64,000 nucleotides of DNA, from positions 27,394,057 to 27,458,056 of the forward strand of contig CM033402.1 of NCBI GenBank assembly GCA_019426215.1, written 5' to 3'. Under the pieces are notes generated by a model. That model was given only the letters and a program-made list of their open reading frames with translations, was not told where the DNA came from and did not search any database. This document shows positions 22,386-35,566 of this stretch, piece by piece. Position 1 is the stretch's first letter. The number at the start of each line of letters is the position of its first letter. Source of the DNA: Buddleja alternifolia (Eukaryota; Streptophyta; Magnoliopsida; Lamiales; Scrophulariaceae). The translations under genes were made by a program, and so were the position numbers.

Positions 22386-23686
22386 GAGCTTCAACAACAT
22401 TTGTCTTTATTTCAGCGGGGATGATCTACTCAGACGGCTCACTAGGAACGTGTCATCGACTTTGGATGAACTCCAGTTAGCAAAAAACTTAGCATTTTAT
22501 AATTATTCCTTGACAACCATTCACATTGTCGTGCACCAAAGTCTCCCGCTTTCACATTCCACTCACCATCGTATAAATAGTATATCAAAAAATCGGACAT
22601 TTTCCTTAAAAAATAGACAAACACAGTTATTATATAATACAATTAGTAACGAATGACATCAAAATGCTAGTAATTTATGTTATATCGTACACATAATACA
22701 CCATTATTTTTTTCCCTTTTTTCAAGTAAACCATTATCTCAAATTTAACAAAATTATTATCAAAAATTGAAGCCATAAATCAAAAAGACTTAAAGAGGTA
22801 GATCAAATAGATCAAATGGATCAAATACAATATCAAACAAATACTCAAACTTTAAATTTCATGAGAGAATATCTATCAAGCATTTCGTCGAACACCTTGT
22901 TTACATAATTCATTACTATTTCCATCAAATTCAAACAATCAAACTTTTAATCAACCAACAAATTCAAACAATCAAATTTTTAATAACATTACTCTCATTT
23001 ATCTTACCTCTACGCCGTTGGGATATTACGGGCCCAATTTGGGAACGAACGGAACAGCCAATCGAAACGGCCAAGTTGTAGACGATGGAACGACGCAATT
23101 TGGAGGTGAATTGGAGGCAAACCGATACCGGGATAAAATTGGAGTATCAAGGTTAATTTAGGTATTAATTAAATATTGGATTTCTTCTTCTTATTATTAG
23201 TATAAATAAAAGTAAGGGCAATATAGGTATTTCAAGTTGAATATTTGGATGAGGACTATGAGGGGGTCTATTTTGGGAATGAGGGCTATGTGATGAGGAC
23301 ATTGTGCATTTTAAGCCCATTTGCCTCATTTTCCCCCTCAAAGGGTGAGACAGCTGGCCCAGAATTTTCAATAGCTCTCTATATGCAAGGTCGAGGATCA
23401 AACACCCACCACTTGATTAAGGGAGAAGGAATCCTTTCCACTACAACACACCCCTGATTGGTTGAAAATGAATTGAAAACATGTTTGGGAGCCTAATTTA
23501 CCCAATAAACAATTTCACCAAGTAGTCTTTGTTCGAGAAAAAGGTAATGTTTATTATTTATTTATTGCCAAAAATGAAGCCTCGGGTCCTCAGCTCTCAG
23601 ACGTAAACATTCGCTCACTGTCAACAACAATGAAATATGTAGCGGGCAACAGCTAGCAGAGGCACCTCACCTGCGCTATTCGTGAA
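22386..23686. other. Intergenic sequence upstream of the glucanase gene
   Basis: AT-rich, with no recognisable coding sequence. The stretch TATAAATA near 23203 could be a TATA box, but it is about 480 bp before the start codon, so the assignment is weak. The last 100 bp before the ATG probably form the 5' UTR. Confidence 0.45.
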
Positions 23687-26183
23687 ATGGCTTCACAATA
23701 CCTCAAATCCACGCCCTTACTCTTCTTACTTCTCTCCCTCTCCTCCACTGCCGCAGGAATTGGCGTGAACTGGGGCACGGCGGCGTCACACCCTCTGGCG
23801 CCGCAGAAAGTAGTGGAGCTGCTGAAAGCCAACAACATCGACAAAGTGAAGCTGTTCGACGCCGACCCACTCGTCCTCCAGTCACTCTCCGGCTCCAACA
23901 TTCACGTCGCCGTCGGCATTCCCAATTCAATGCTTCGTAGCCTTAACTCCTCTTTGAAGGCCGCCGACAGCTGGGTCCACGATAACCTCACTCGCTTTGT
24001 CTCCGGCGGCGCCTCTTCTAGGGTTCTCATTGAGTGAGTCATATTCAATATTGACATCCCTATTTTCCTAATATGGCTCTTTGTAATTGAATTGTTTTTG
24101 TGGTTTGAATTTTGGTAGGGTAGCATGTTTTGTTAGTTTGCTTGATTTGTTGTTACCCTGAATGAGTGACTAATAAGGAAAAGAACTTTTGTGGGGAACA
24201 GATTGTGAAGTTACTGCTGGTATCTGTTACTGCTGGTATCTGTTTATAAATAAACAATTCACATGTTCGGCAATACAAATATATATGTTGGGAAGTAGCA
24301 TTTGGCCTTTCTCCTATTGCATTGGTAGCTTTTTATGGTTGGTTATGAAGTATTTGTCATTTTTCAGGGTTGTCAATTGCTAAAAAAACATATATATACA
24401 CGCGAAACAACATCTCTTACTTAGCGCATTCATCTCTTTATAGGGCTTTGACATTCTCCTTAACTAATGTGTAAACTCACTCGTGTGGCTGAAATCACGG
24501 GTTTGAGGTTGACCATATTATAGATGTTATTAAGTATGTCATTGTGTGTGTGTCATGCCAATTTCTCGGCTTGGATTTTTGGAACTTACTTTGGTAACAC
24601 ATCATAGTTATTACATAGGTTTGCCAAACTAGAAGGAGCATGTATAAGATTGGAGCTTGTCCTAACTTAAACTAAAAATGGAAAGCTTCTGCTAACTTCA
24701 TTGTGTAGTTTTATTCGGGCATGTAATGATATGTGTAAAACCCTTTTCCTCTGTAAACAGGATCTTCTATTCCAGTTTTTATTGCATCTCCTATTGCAGG
24801 ACATGAATGAATAACAAGTCACATACAGTTTCTTATTTTAACATCATAATATTCTGTTAGTTAGACACGTGTCACTCATTCGTGTCTTGCAATAGGACAT
24901 GCAATAGAAAATTGCAATAGAAGATCTCATTTCGATCTTCTCAAGTCTCATATTACCTCCGTGATCATTGACCATTTCTTTCTTTTCTCATGATGTTTTT
25001 GTTATCTCTCTATATATATTTATAGATGAAAATCGTTTGTGTGTGTGGGCTAATGTTAGACTAACCTGTTTATAGGTACGTTGCCGTTGGGGATGAGCCT
25101 TTCCTCCAAAATTACGGTGAGCAATTCCACCCCTTTGTGGTCGGAGCAGCTGCCAACATCCAAACATCTTTATTGAAAGCTAACTTGGCCCAAAGAGTGA
25201 AAGTTGTAATTCCGTCAAGTTTTGATGCTTTCCAATCAGAGTCCCTCCTGCCATCGAAAGCCCAATTCAGATCCGACATCAACAAAACCATGATTGAACT
25301 CCTCAAGTTTTTGAACAGACATCAATCTCCCTTTTTTGTAACCATATCCCCTTTCCAAATTTACCATGAAAACAAAAACATTTCTCTCGATTTTGCCCTT
25401 TTCAGGGAAAAAGCACACCCTCGAAACGACACTCACAAAACCTACAAAAACATCTTTGACATGAGCTATGATACTATAACTTCCGCACTATCCAGCGCTG
25501 GATTTCCCCAAGTAGATGTTGTTATTGGTCGAATAGGTTGGCCAACAGATGGTGCTGCAAATGCTACTTCATCTCTTGCCCAAGAATTCACAAAAGGGTT
25601 AATCGACCACCTCCACAGCAAAAAAACAGCAAAATCGTCGAAGCCATCAGAAATATACATTTTCAGCCTTTTAGATGAAGATAATAGAAGTATAGCCAAC
25701 GGGAACTTCGAGAGGCATTGGGGTTTGTTTACCTTTGACGGGCAGGCTAAATATCAAGTTGATATTAGCCAAGGTTCAAGAAAACTAGTGAATGCACAAG
25801 ATGTGCAATACCTTTCTTCCAAATGGTGTGTGGTGAATAACATCAAAGACTTATCAAATGTAACTGCAGTTGCTTTACAGGCTTGTGCTGCTGCTGATTG
25901 TACTTCAGTGTCACCGGGCGGCTCTTGCTTCAATCTTAGTTGGCCGGGAAATATTTCTTACGTGTTTAATAATTATTATCAGCAGCATGATCAAAATGCA
26001 GAGAGTTGTGACTTTGCAGGCTTGGGATTGATTACAACCATTGATCCATCAGTCGATGCTTGCAGGTTTGTTGTTGGACTGAGGACATCGTTTTCGATTT
26101 CCGTACACAAATCCGAGGTTTTCTATTGGATGATTTCACCATTGGTGACCGTCTTCTTGTGTTTACTGAGTGAAAGATGGTGA
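23687..26183 (+). CDS. GH17 beta-1,3-glucanase-like protein with X8 (CBM43) domain, probably GPI-anchored
   Basis: Two exons, 23687-24033 and 25076-26183, join GA|G across a 1042-bp GT..AG intron to give 484 residues. Residues 1-24 are a signal peptide (a run of Leu/Ser ending TAAG). GH17 begins IGVNWGTAAS and carries VAVGDEPF, where Glu123 matches the acid/base Glu. The X8 module (about 365-447) has six cysteines (367, 386, 391, 400, 427, 445), and the C-terminal hydrophobic tail (about 466-480) suggests GPI attachment at the plasma membrane/wall. Known members bind or cut callose. Oddity: the usual nucleophile Glu before GWP is Arg268 (VVIGRIGWPTDG), so hydrolysis may be lost. It most resembles the 'glucan endo-1,3-beta-glucosidase 9' type (Arabidopsis At5g58480, from memory). 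Confidence 0.93.
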
Positions 26184-29000
26184 GAGACAGTTTTGCTGAG
26201 ATACTGCAGAAAATTGTTTAATGATTAGGAATTTTCGGAGTATGTTTGGTTTGGTAATGTTTCACTGAATCACTTTCTGGTGCTGTCCTTTGGAACTACT
26301 GTGTCATTTTTCAACTGATATTAACCATGTGTAGTTTTTTAATCTCAAACACCACAACACACTGTTAATATGTGTAATTACACAAACAGCCTTTCTTATA
26401 ATTGAAATTACAGATATCTTACCTATTAACATGAAAATTACATTCACCCTTAGTTGGCTGTGGTTAATGGTCAAAATGACATTTTTATTCTTAACCTAAA
26501 TCTTTAAAATAAAAATAATAAAGCTGAAGTAATGATTTTATATGAAGAGACGAACTATAATACATTGTGGCATGATAAATATTGCACGACCAAAAGAAGT
26601 ATAATAATTATCACTTCATAAAAAGTATATATTGAATGAAAATGTCGAGGATCACTCCACCAAAAAGATGCAACCAACTACTACTAATTTCTTAAGTTAA
26701 ATTGAATCGAGAACCAAAAAAAATAGGCAAAAAAAAAACATAGGATAACAAAAGGGTATATACACAAGAATTCATTTGTTCTTATATAGTTTTGTCACTT
26801 GTTATACAAATAATCTTAATAAAGAAATTATTATAAACTTTTAAAGTTATTATGTTAAAAAACGTTAAGTTAGTCCCATAACTTACATGTAGTACCTTTT
26901 TAGTCTCATTCAAACAAAATTGCAAGTTTTATTCCATAAGATATGACCATTTTAATTTTAGTCTCGCTCTTTATGCGATTTTAGAAATAGTCTCAATAAT
27001 TTGGACAAGTTGCAACGGTAGTCCTTTTCTTAAGCAACGCTAGTCCCACGTTTTATTTTTCATTAAAAGTTACCAGAAAAACTAAAGGTTAATGAAAAAA
27101 CTGACGACTAAAAATTATGATTTGTCCCATTAGACCATAACTATTATAATTTGTATCAAACAATCCCACATGGAAGAAAGAAGAAAAGCTTGGGCCGACA
27201 CCCAGACTCATGAGTTTGGGTCTAGACCCAAAGTTTTGAGTCTAAATCTAAACTCCATATTTAGGTGTGGATATGTGCGTAAACCCAAACTTTTGGGTTT
27301 GAGTAATATGTAGTTGAGTTTGTTGGTATCGCGCTATACTGCTGCATCTTTTATAATTATTCTTCTATCAACGCCAATCTTTCAAATCCAAATAAGTCGT
27401 GCAACCAATGTTTTGAAACTGAACCGATCATCAAACCGAAATTAAGTGAGTCAAGAGTCATTAGTTCCGTGATCGAACCTGTGACATTATCAATACGTAA
27501 TAAATAATCATTAACACAAACTGTTCATTTCCTATCACAGTAAGAATTAAAATTATCCAAAACTCATATTTAACATTTTGAATCAATCATATTAAATGAC
27601 AAAAAATACATAGTGAAGATGAAGAATTCATTTTTAGAATTAGGTCAATAAGGTTCAATAATAGTAGAAAAGTATTTGGAAGCAATCACCTGTGAATGAT
27701 GAAAAAATTCTAAATTAATATCAATTAGAATACTAAAAATTCAGAAATCATTTACCTGATGAATAAATCAATTATTAAATTAATATCAATTGGATTACAG
27801 TAAGTGCTTACACACTTTTAGAAAATGGTTGCATAGAAAATGGAGCATTTAATGATCAGAACATGAATTGTTACTAAAATACGGGATGGGAAAAGTTCGT
27901 GATTAAATACGAATGTGTATATTGTGAAAATTTATTGAAAGTTAAGGTGAAAAAATCGGTTAAAAAGTATGTCTGCGGAAATAAACGGATTCGTAAACGT
28001 ACGAGTATAATGAATATAAATTAATTATTAGGGAGTAAAAATACGGTTTAGTCCTATATAAAATTTGTAAGATTTTTTGTTTGTACTCATTTTTAATTTA
28101 TAAAAATAATATTTTGTATGAGTCATTAATTGACAATAATTAATACTTTGATAAATTATTAACGTTCAGAATTTTTAATTGTATAATACTCAATTAGAAA
28201 AAAATATTCTTTTTAGCCAAAATTAGAGTATTATTCGTTGAGTATTATATGGGTAACGTAAAGTACGTGTATTAAACGGTTCAACTCAAAAGCACGGGTA
28301 TTATTCATTACGTTCAAAATGCATACGAAAAATGGAAGTATTTTTCAATTAAACATATGTACATATATTATATAGGTATAATACGAGTTTTTACTAACGG
28401 AGCATGAAACTACTTAAATTTATATGAATTCAGACGTATAACATCATTTGTGTCATGGTTTAGCAATATTTATTTTCACTGTTCTATGAACAATATCATG
28501 CTCAAAACTTGTTTTGATGCACTTTATAAATATATTCGAAAAGTATCTAGAATCAACTGGTTCTTATGAACGGGGACCAAGTTGATTGGTTCACTGATGG
28601 AACCGCCGATTTCACCGCTTCTCATAAAATAAGTGCTTGTAAGCTTTTACCGATTTGGTGGTCTAACTGAGGGCGTTTTAGGGAATATGTGTTGGTCTAA
28701 CCTAGGAGTGGGCATTGAGTCGAACCATCTTGAGAGCCTCAGGAGCCGACCTCGAGCCCATAATAAATACCTGTTTGAGGGGACTTGAACCTGAATAAAA
28801 GATAAATATTTTATTTACTTATTAATATATATTAATTGCGTGGGCACAATCGATGTATGTGCTTAATCAATTAAAAATTATACCTACAATTTTTAATTGA
28901 TTACTTAAGTATATTATCTATGTTTTGATCCTTGGCAAATATAAATATCTACGTTTTAGTCTTATATAAGATATAAGAATTTATAAGTAAATAGAAATGA
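26184..29000. other. AT-rich intergenic region with decayed small elements
   Basis: No coding sequence is convincing. The first 200 bp should be the glucanase 3' UTR. Around 26850-27060 there is a phrase-like low-complexity block (TTAGTCCC, TAGTCTC and CAATAATTTGGAC repeats) of a type common in plant MITE remnants. Near 28705 the sequence TAGGAGTGGGCATTGAGTCG resembles one end of a hAT-like element, but no matching second end was found. Confidence 0.4.
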
Positions 29001-31517
29001 GTTGGAGATATTAGAATAAAGGTCGATGGAAGAGAATGTAAGAAATGATGAAGCTTGTTTTCGTTATCATATTTTCATTTTTCATTTTTAATTGAAAATA
29101 TACTTATTTTTATTTTCACTTACACATTCTTCAATAACTACTTTTTACTTAATCAATTTACACTCACTTTCTTTTGCTCACATCTCCTTCTAAAAATTTC
29201 ACATGCTTGTGGACATTTTGATATACATTTTGAATATTATTATTTATTTTTACTTACAAATATATTTAATCAATGTAATATTATCTATATCTATACAATA
29301 TACATAACATTACTTTTAACTAATACAATTATTTCACATAACATCAAATCATCATTTTCAATAATTTTCGAACACAACCAGATATATCGTCATTTTCACA
29401 CAAAAGTCAAAAACTCATTTTTCCATTCGTTTTATAAAATAAAGGTTGAAAATAAAATAAACACACATCCAAATAGAGGCTAAATGCCCCTAGTTGAACC
29501 AGTCTAACCACCCAATCCGGGTCGCACTTCAAAACACTCGGACGCAACTTGTTTCTCCACATAATTCGACTTCGCATTCCGAGGGATATCACCTTTCAAG
29601 GGGCGAGGCTCATGGATTTATTTCCATACTCGAATTTGGCACATTCATTTTCATTGCTTGAACTTGAGAAATCTTTCTTATTCTCTCAAGTCTCGACGGC
29701 AGTATATACAAGTGTAGGTTTCACAATATTATTCAGAGACCCATTTTTCGTCGTCAAGTAAATGCTATATTTATTTTGATTCGGCCAACAATCCAACGTT
29801 GTCGCGCAACAATATCAAACCATTTCCACAAGATATGTTTTTAATTGTCACTATCGGCCCAAGTATTAAGCATATTTAAAATTTCTGAACTCAGATCTTT
29901 CCATCCGAATAACACACTTCTCTCTTCTTAAAAAGAGCCAGTCAAAACATAAGCCGGCAACCATAACAGATTTGTTAACACGGTTAAAGACGCCATATGA
30001 ACCTCACACCATGCCACAGAAGGCAAAAGGTTACACCGTTCCATCATATCTAACCCAACCTCACAACTGGAATTAGATTTAGGATTCGATACAGACAACA
30101 GTAACAAACAGGTTGACTAAAACCACAGAAAACAAAGACATGCTCAAACCACAGAAAACAGAGAGAAGGGATGAGCCAAGCCGCCAACATTTTTCTTAGC
30201 ACAATACTTTATGGCCAACATTACGATTACTCACACAATAAAACAACTCCACAAGTGCACGATAGGTCATAATCCAACGTTGAAGTGCAACAGTGGCACA
30301 AACTGCATCTCAATAGCCAAATTGACCAAATTCCATAAGCTCCAGAGGGCGACCCTTGTGCTTCAACTAATTAAAAGTTCAAATTGCATAAAAAGGTTTT
30401 TCTCCATGGCACGGCTGAGAGCATAGAACTGGTATGCACTCTACCCATAACACCCAATTGTTCTCCGCCTCTTGGAATACACTACTTCGTCCTGGGAAAT
30501 TCTTATATGGACAGGATGTGGAAACACCAAATAGTAATACAATGTTGATCCCATGATGATGTAGCATAATATGGAACCATTGGTGTTTTCAAATGCTCAG
30601 TCCATATAACGGCTTCCCCTTCGACCATAGAACCACAAGTTTTTAACCAAAACTATATTCCCTTTACCATGAGGTGGAACACATTCAATTGCATATAGAA
30701 ATGATTCTAGAACCTAGACAGACTTGAGAGATTTTGCAGCAGATGTACAACTAATATGGCAACTTGTGCAGATGTCAAGGGCAATAAGAGATGAGTACTA
30801 CTTCAGATGGGAGCAGCATAATCACAAACTTTAATTTTCAAGATCCTCTGACAAAGGAGTGGATTCCTAAATATATAAGAATTTTTAGGACATGGATACA
30901 TTCTATGGTTCCAGGAAGTTCGCGTTTAAAAGCCTTTGCTCACAGATAACTAAAGCCACCCAGAGCCTGTGTGGGAAAAGGAAATTGCACCTACCATGTT
31001 CTGTCAAAAAACAAAGGAAAAAGGCAATTAAACTAGCAAAACTATCCATTTTAATTTCATTGCGAGAACTGATTGATCAACCCATAAACGCTCATCATAT
31101 ATAATGCCAAAAGAGTACTATGAAGATAAGAATAAGAAGCTTAAATTGTATCAAGCAAAGATGCAGGCATAAGGCAAATGTGCAAGCAAATGCACAAAAT
31201 GCATCTCTGCAAGAAGAAAAACAAACGCAATTATGTAAGCAACACTCACCTGATAATTTCAACCTACCTTTAGCAGCAATTTGGAGAATATCCACTTCCC
31301 TCTATAAAAACATTCACACAGCTTAAATCAATCCAAGCCATATGAATAACTCCCCACCAAGTACTGACAAAGGATGTAGAACAGAGAAAAGGTGTATTGC
31401 TCATAGTAACAAACAACCTACCTCTGAGTTTCCAGTTAGAGAACAAGTCCGCTTATGGAATAAAAATAAAAACCCCTCCCACCACAAATATTAGTACATA
31501 ATAGCCCTTCTGGAAGC
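29001..31517. other. Intergenic region between the convergent genes; downstream part is the TAF15b 3' flank
   Basis: No supported gene. A + strand frame at 29055-29483 is Phe/Ile/Tyr-rich only because the DNA is T-rich. From about 31300 to 31517 the sequence is probably the 3' UTR of the minus-strand TAF15b gene. A minus-strand pair of GT donor-like sites near 31250-31270 could belong to a 3' UTR intron, but this cannot be decided from sequence alone. Confidence 0.4.
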
Positions 31518-34500
31518 TTAGTATGGACGTGACCGGTTTCCTCCATGATAATGTCTATCTGGACCAGAAGAACCACCATCTCTGTAGTTATCTCTTCGTC
31601 TATCACCTCCATAGTTCCCTCTACCACCGCCACTGTTAAATGAGAAACAAGTCAAATACAATATACCATAATGCATATAGCAATTCCGAGAATATAAATG
31701 GACAAATAAAAATATATTTGTGATGATACGGGAGCCTGTAGGTTCACAAGATGCTACCATGCATTTACCTTCTTCATTCTGCAAGAGTACTAAACAAACT
31801 ATTTAGTAAAGTAAAACACATTTTACGTTTTATAACAAAACAGAAATCACCGCTCTCAAAAAGGACAGGCGAAAAATTGATGCATCAGGATAACATGATC
31901 GAATAACTGAATAGGTCCAAATTTAAAAATGTAAATGTCCCCCCATCTAAAGCAGCTAATCTGGGTCCATAAAATGATGGCAATAAGACACAAACAAAGG
32001 AAGATTGACAACCCAGATGGCATAACCACAATCCAGAAATTATCAATGTGATTGAGAATATAAGCACCAATAAAAGGAGCTTTTCCAGATCTTCCACACC
32101 CAATGCAAACCGCCTCAAGTAGAAGGCTAAAAACACTCTTACATCCTTAATTTTTCTTGTCAGACTATCGACCTTACTCAACATATCATAGATGTACTTT
32201 CCTGTCAATGTATACCCCTTTTCCGTACATTCCCAGTCTCTAGGTTCTAGAAGACTTTGATTTTCCATTTTATTGAATTTCACATTTAACATTACCAATT
32301 ACAAGGTTCTACGACACTTGGGTCTCCTACTTATATTGATTCCAATGTCTAAAATACATAAACATTATTCTATATACATCAATGTACCAATCACTTTGTT
32401 TGCATGTAGAGCTTCACATTATACAAGTCATACAAGTATAAACCCTTTATCTTGGACCCATAATAATAGTAGTTCACAATATCTTGATTAGATGCATATT
32501 TTTATCTTCAACCAAGTAGCTTATATGTTTGCTCATCAGAATTCAATGAGCTGTCACTGAAATGACGACCAAATAGCAATAAGAAAGCATATTTGAAATA
32601 TATATTGACTTACCCAGAACCATATGCAGGAGCAGCCTTTGGAGCAGACTTCTCAGCCATTGAAACTGTAATTTTATGTCCTCTCATATCATGCACTGTT
32701 AAACAAAAACCATAGCAACTACTTAAGAAAAAGAGCATTCACATATTCAAATTCAAGAGAACCGAGTCAAGAACATACTATTGAAAAATCCACCAGCTGA
32801 ATGTGCTGCAGATGGATCTTCATAAGATAAAACTGCATCTCCTTTGTTATTTCCCTGTTCATCAGTGTATATTTTGATGCTCCAGGGCCACTGGTCCTTG
32901 TACCCTCGCTTTTGCTTGATTCTTGCAACCTAGCAAACCAGAATCACTTTCATTACTTTGAGACCAATTGCACTTGGCATTTTATAGAACCCAGAAGAAC
33001 AAAGCATGATTAGCATGCTAAATAGAATAAACCAGAAATGGCCAGACAATTTTGGTGCAGCAAAAAGGCTAGATTGTTCAGACATGATAGATGACCTTCC
33101 ACGGGGATCCACATAACAGGTAAACCAAATATTGGTACAACCTTCGGCTAATGTATGCAAATATTTTGTTAATGAAAATAAGGGAAGAAATTCACTTACT
33201 TGCCCAATGCTTCCAAACAGCTCTCTAAGCTCATCAGTAGTGACATCTGGAGGCAAATTTGATATATAAATTCTCGAGTTATCACATGAATCCCCACAAT
33301 TCTCATCACATTGCTTGACCTTTTCAAGAGCCTCTGCTGGAGCTCCACCATAACCTCCACCTGAGTTTCGAGAACCTCCACCATACCCACCCGGTGGACC
33401 ACCTCGTCCACTGCCACGGCTTTCACCACGAGTTTCACCACCATAACCAGCCGGAGCACCATATGACGGTGGATATGAAGCAGGCCCCCCAGTGTAGCTT
33501 GTAGGTGGAGGAACCGAGTCAGGAGCATAATTAGGGTTTCCACCATATGCATTTGGGGGTGGTGCATAACTTCCACCAGCACCCCCATAAGATGGGGGGG
33601 CAATTTGAGCGCCTTGTCCATAACCACCATCATCCCTTCCTTGATTACCACCATAACCGCCTCTGCCATTTCCACGATCATAGTCATTACCACCTCGGTC
33701 ACTGCCACCATCATAATTACCTCTTCCGCCTCGACTGTTCTCAAACCCCCCACCTCTTCCACCTCTGCTATAACTACCACCACCTCTACCCCCACGATCA
33801 TCACTTCCAGCTGGAGACGGTGTACCACACTTGTTACACTCAGTCCTTCGGGCAAAGTTCAGATTTCCACAGCTACATCAATTATAGCAGTATTAATTAC
33901 CGCAACAGAAAAGGAACTCAGGTATCAGATCTAATCATTACCCATGTTAGCTAAACGTTCGATTGCACAAGAGGAATAAACAAAAGGAATCCCACAATTA
34001 CAAACAAGTTAAAGACGTGCATCTCTCCAAGAGGAAAACCATAAAGATCATTGGATGAACTTTTTAGGAAGATAATGTCCAAAATAACATACACATTAAA
34101 GTCTACATTTCTATACATCTCAATGTTGTGCAATCTAAAAAATAGACGAATCCAAGAATTTCAAAACTTTAATGCAGTGGATTCAGATTAGTAACTGTCC
34201 AATACAATTTATCAGATGGATTCAATGGTTGGGACATGCATTCAAAACATGGAAATTTAAACAGGCATTTGTTTTTGCAAGTATGGCAGGGGCCATCTAT
34301 AGCATTTGGAGGGGGAGAAATACCGGAGTGTTCACATAACAAGCTAGTACCAGTGATGCTGTTTTTAGTAAGCCAAAGCTGGATTTATTGATGCGGTTTA
34401 CAGGTTAGGGGCATGAAAATGGTAAATAGAGATAGAATATATATAGATCACCTTCAGGGGTTATAGTTAGATCTTTTGCTCTGATGGTTGAATTGTTTAT

Positions 34501-35441
34501 TTGATGGTTATTTGTATAGGGTTGTGAAGTTGAGGGAATTTCTGGACACAAGATGAGTGTGTCAATAGATGTAATGCTCTTTTGAATGAAATCAAATTTC
34601 TTACGGTTACCCAAAAAAATAAAACTTTAATAGTGTGCCTCAGATCCTGACATCAACTTAAGCTCAATTTGATTGTGCTCCAAAGCATCGATAAATAGTA
34701 AGAATACAAGGCAGAAGTACCAGCATTTTTGCAGAATCAAACCGTACCACACAGAAGCACGAATGCTAAATTTTTAGTTCTCTAAGACAACTCAATTAAG
34801 ATCTTGAATCTCATCTGCTATTGCATTTTAGAACAAAATTTGTTCTCTTTTATATTATAATATTGAGAAGTTTATAATTTGTGTCAAACTGTTCGAAAAG
34901 ATTTCAGTTGCTGCCTAATTTCCCAGACCTTCTATGCTGTTCGGAGTATCTAATATCATAAAAGGAAAATATTGAACACGTAAATAAAAAAGGAACTTCA
35001 TATCTGTAAACGAGCTCTGTTACCTTGAATTAGGGCAACGCCAATCACCTTCCCTGCCGCTTCCACCACCGCGGCCACCTCCTCTGCCGCCGCCGCCACC
35101 TCCGCCGCGCCCACCACGATCTCCTTGGTACCCGCCACCACCAGCTCCTAAGAGTATTGAACAGATCTCATCAAAAGTTGTCAAAAACCAAAAATAATAA
35201 GATCAAAAAACTTAAAATTCAAACAGCGCAGCAGAGACACAAATTAAGTACCTCGTTCACCGCCGTACCCGCCGCCACCACCTCTTCCACCTCCCCTTGC
35301 ACCGCCGCCGCCGCCTCCATAACCGCCATATCCCCCTCCCTCAGAACCGCCATATCCACCACCACTGGAGCCGCCGTAACCACCGTAGCCGGTGGGCGGC
35401 GCACCAGATCCGTCACCTTCTTGACCGTACATGCCAGACAT
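31518..35441 (-). CDS. TAF15b: TAF15b-like FET-type RNA-binding protein (TBP-associated factor 15b)
   Basis: Six exons on the minus strand (35441-35252, 35147-35024, 33872-33200, 32929-32779, 32695-32614, 31632-31518) splice in phase at GT..AG sites to 1335 nt, 444 residues. Order: Gly/Tyr-rich RGG region (1-94); RanBP2-type zinc finger (Cys101, 106, 117, 120, GDWRCPNSSC); a Gly/Asp/Tyr/Pro-rich low-complexity linker; an RRM (about 305-395) with RIYISNLPPDV as RNP2 and KGDAVLSY as RNP1; and an RGG tail ending GGNRSRPY. This is the plant TAF15b arrangement (Arabidopsis At5g58470, recalled). Known members are nuclear, associate with TFIID and RNA, and act in flowering-time and immune-receptor transcript control. 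The Gly/Tyr/Arg regions could drive condensates (inference). The second intron is 1.15 kb. Confidence 0.95.
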
Positions 35442-35537
35442 CCTCTATGTTTACTCAGATAAGCAAATCCAAAAGTTACGTCTCAAAATGAAAAGATGGG
35501 TTCAATTTCTACAGAGATGTAGGAGAAAGAATATGAG

Positions 35538-35566
35538 CTAGGGTTAACGGATCACGTGTTATATAT
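35538..35566 (-). promoter_or_regulatory. Candidate core promoter of TAF15b: TATA-like, G-box and telo-box
   Basis: About 100-125 bp upstream of the start codon, the minus strand carries ATATATAA (35566-35559), a G-box core CACGTG (35558-35553) and AACCCTAG (35545-35538), a telo-box-like word common in promoters of plant translation and RNA-handling genes. Position and order fit a core promoter just upstream of a short 5' UTR. These are sequence matches only. Confidence 0.5.

Noticed and set aside
27400..28690. A possible large MITE bounded by GAACCGATC / CTGGTTC-like sequences
   Set aside because: The two ends do not form a convincing inverted repeat and no target duplication was found.
29055..29483. 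142-codon + frame rich in Phe, Ile, Tyr and Leu that looks like a membrane protein
   Set aside because: T-rich DNA gives such residues by chance. There is no family resemblance, no splice support and no recognisable topology beyond base bias.
30892..31326. Lys-rich + frames between the two host genes
   Set aside because: No start context, splice evidence or similarity; the downstream half overlaps the probable 3' flank of TAF15b on the other strand.
33547..33954. Long + strand frames rich in His/Ser/Thr (33547-33954, 33605-33934) and at 35157-35462
   Set aside because: They are antisense to the Gly-rich TAF15b exons; open frames opposite GGN repeats are expected. The spliced minus-strand protein accounts for the region fully.
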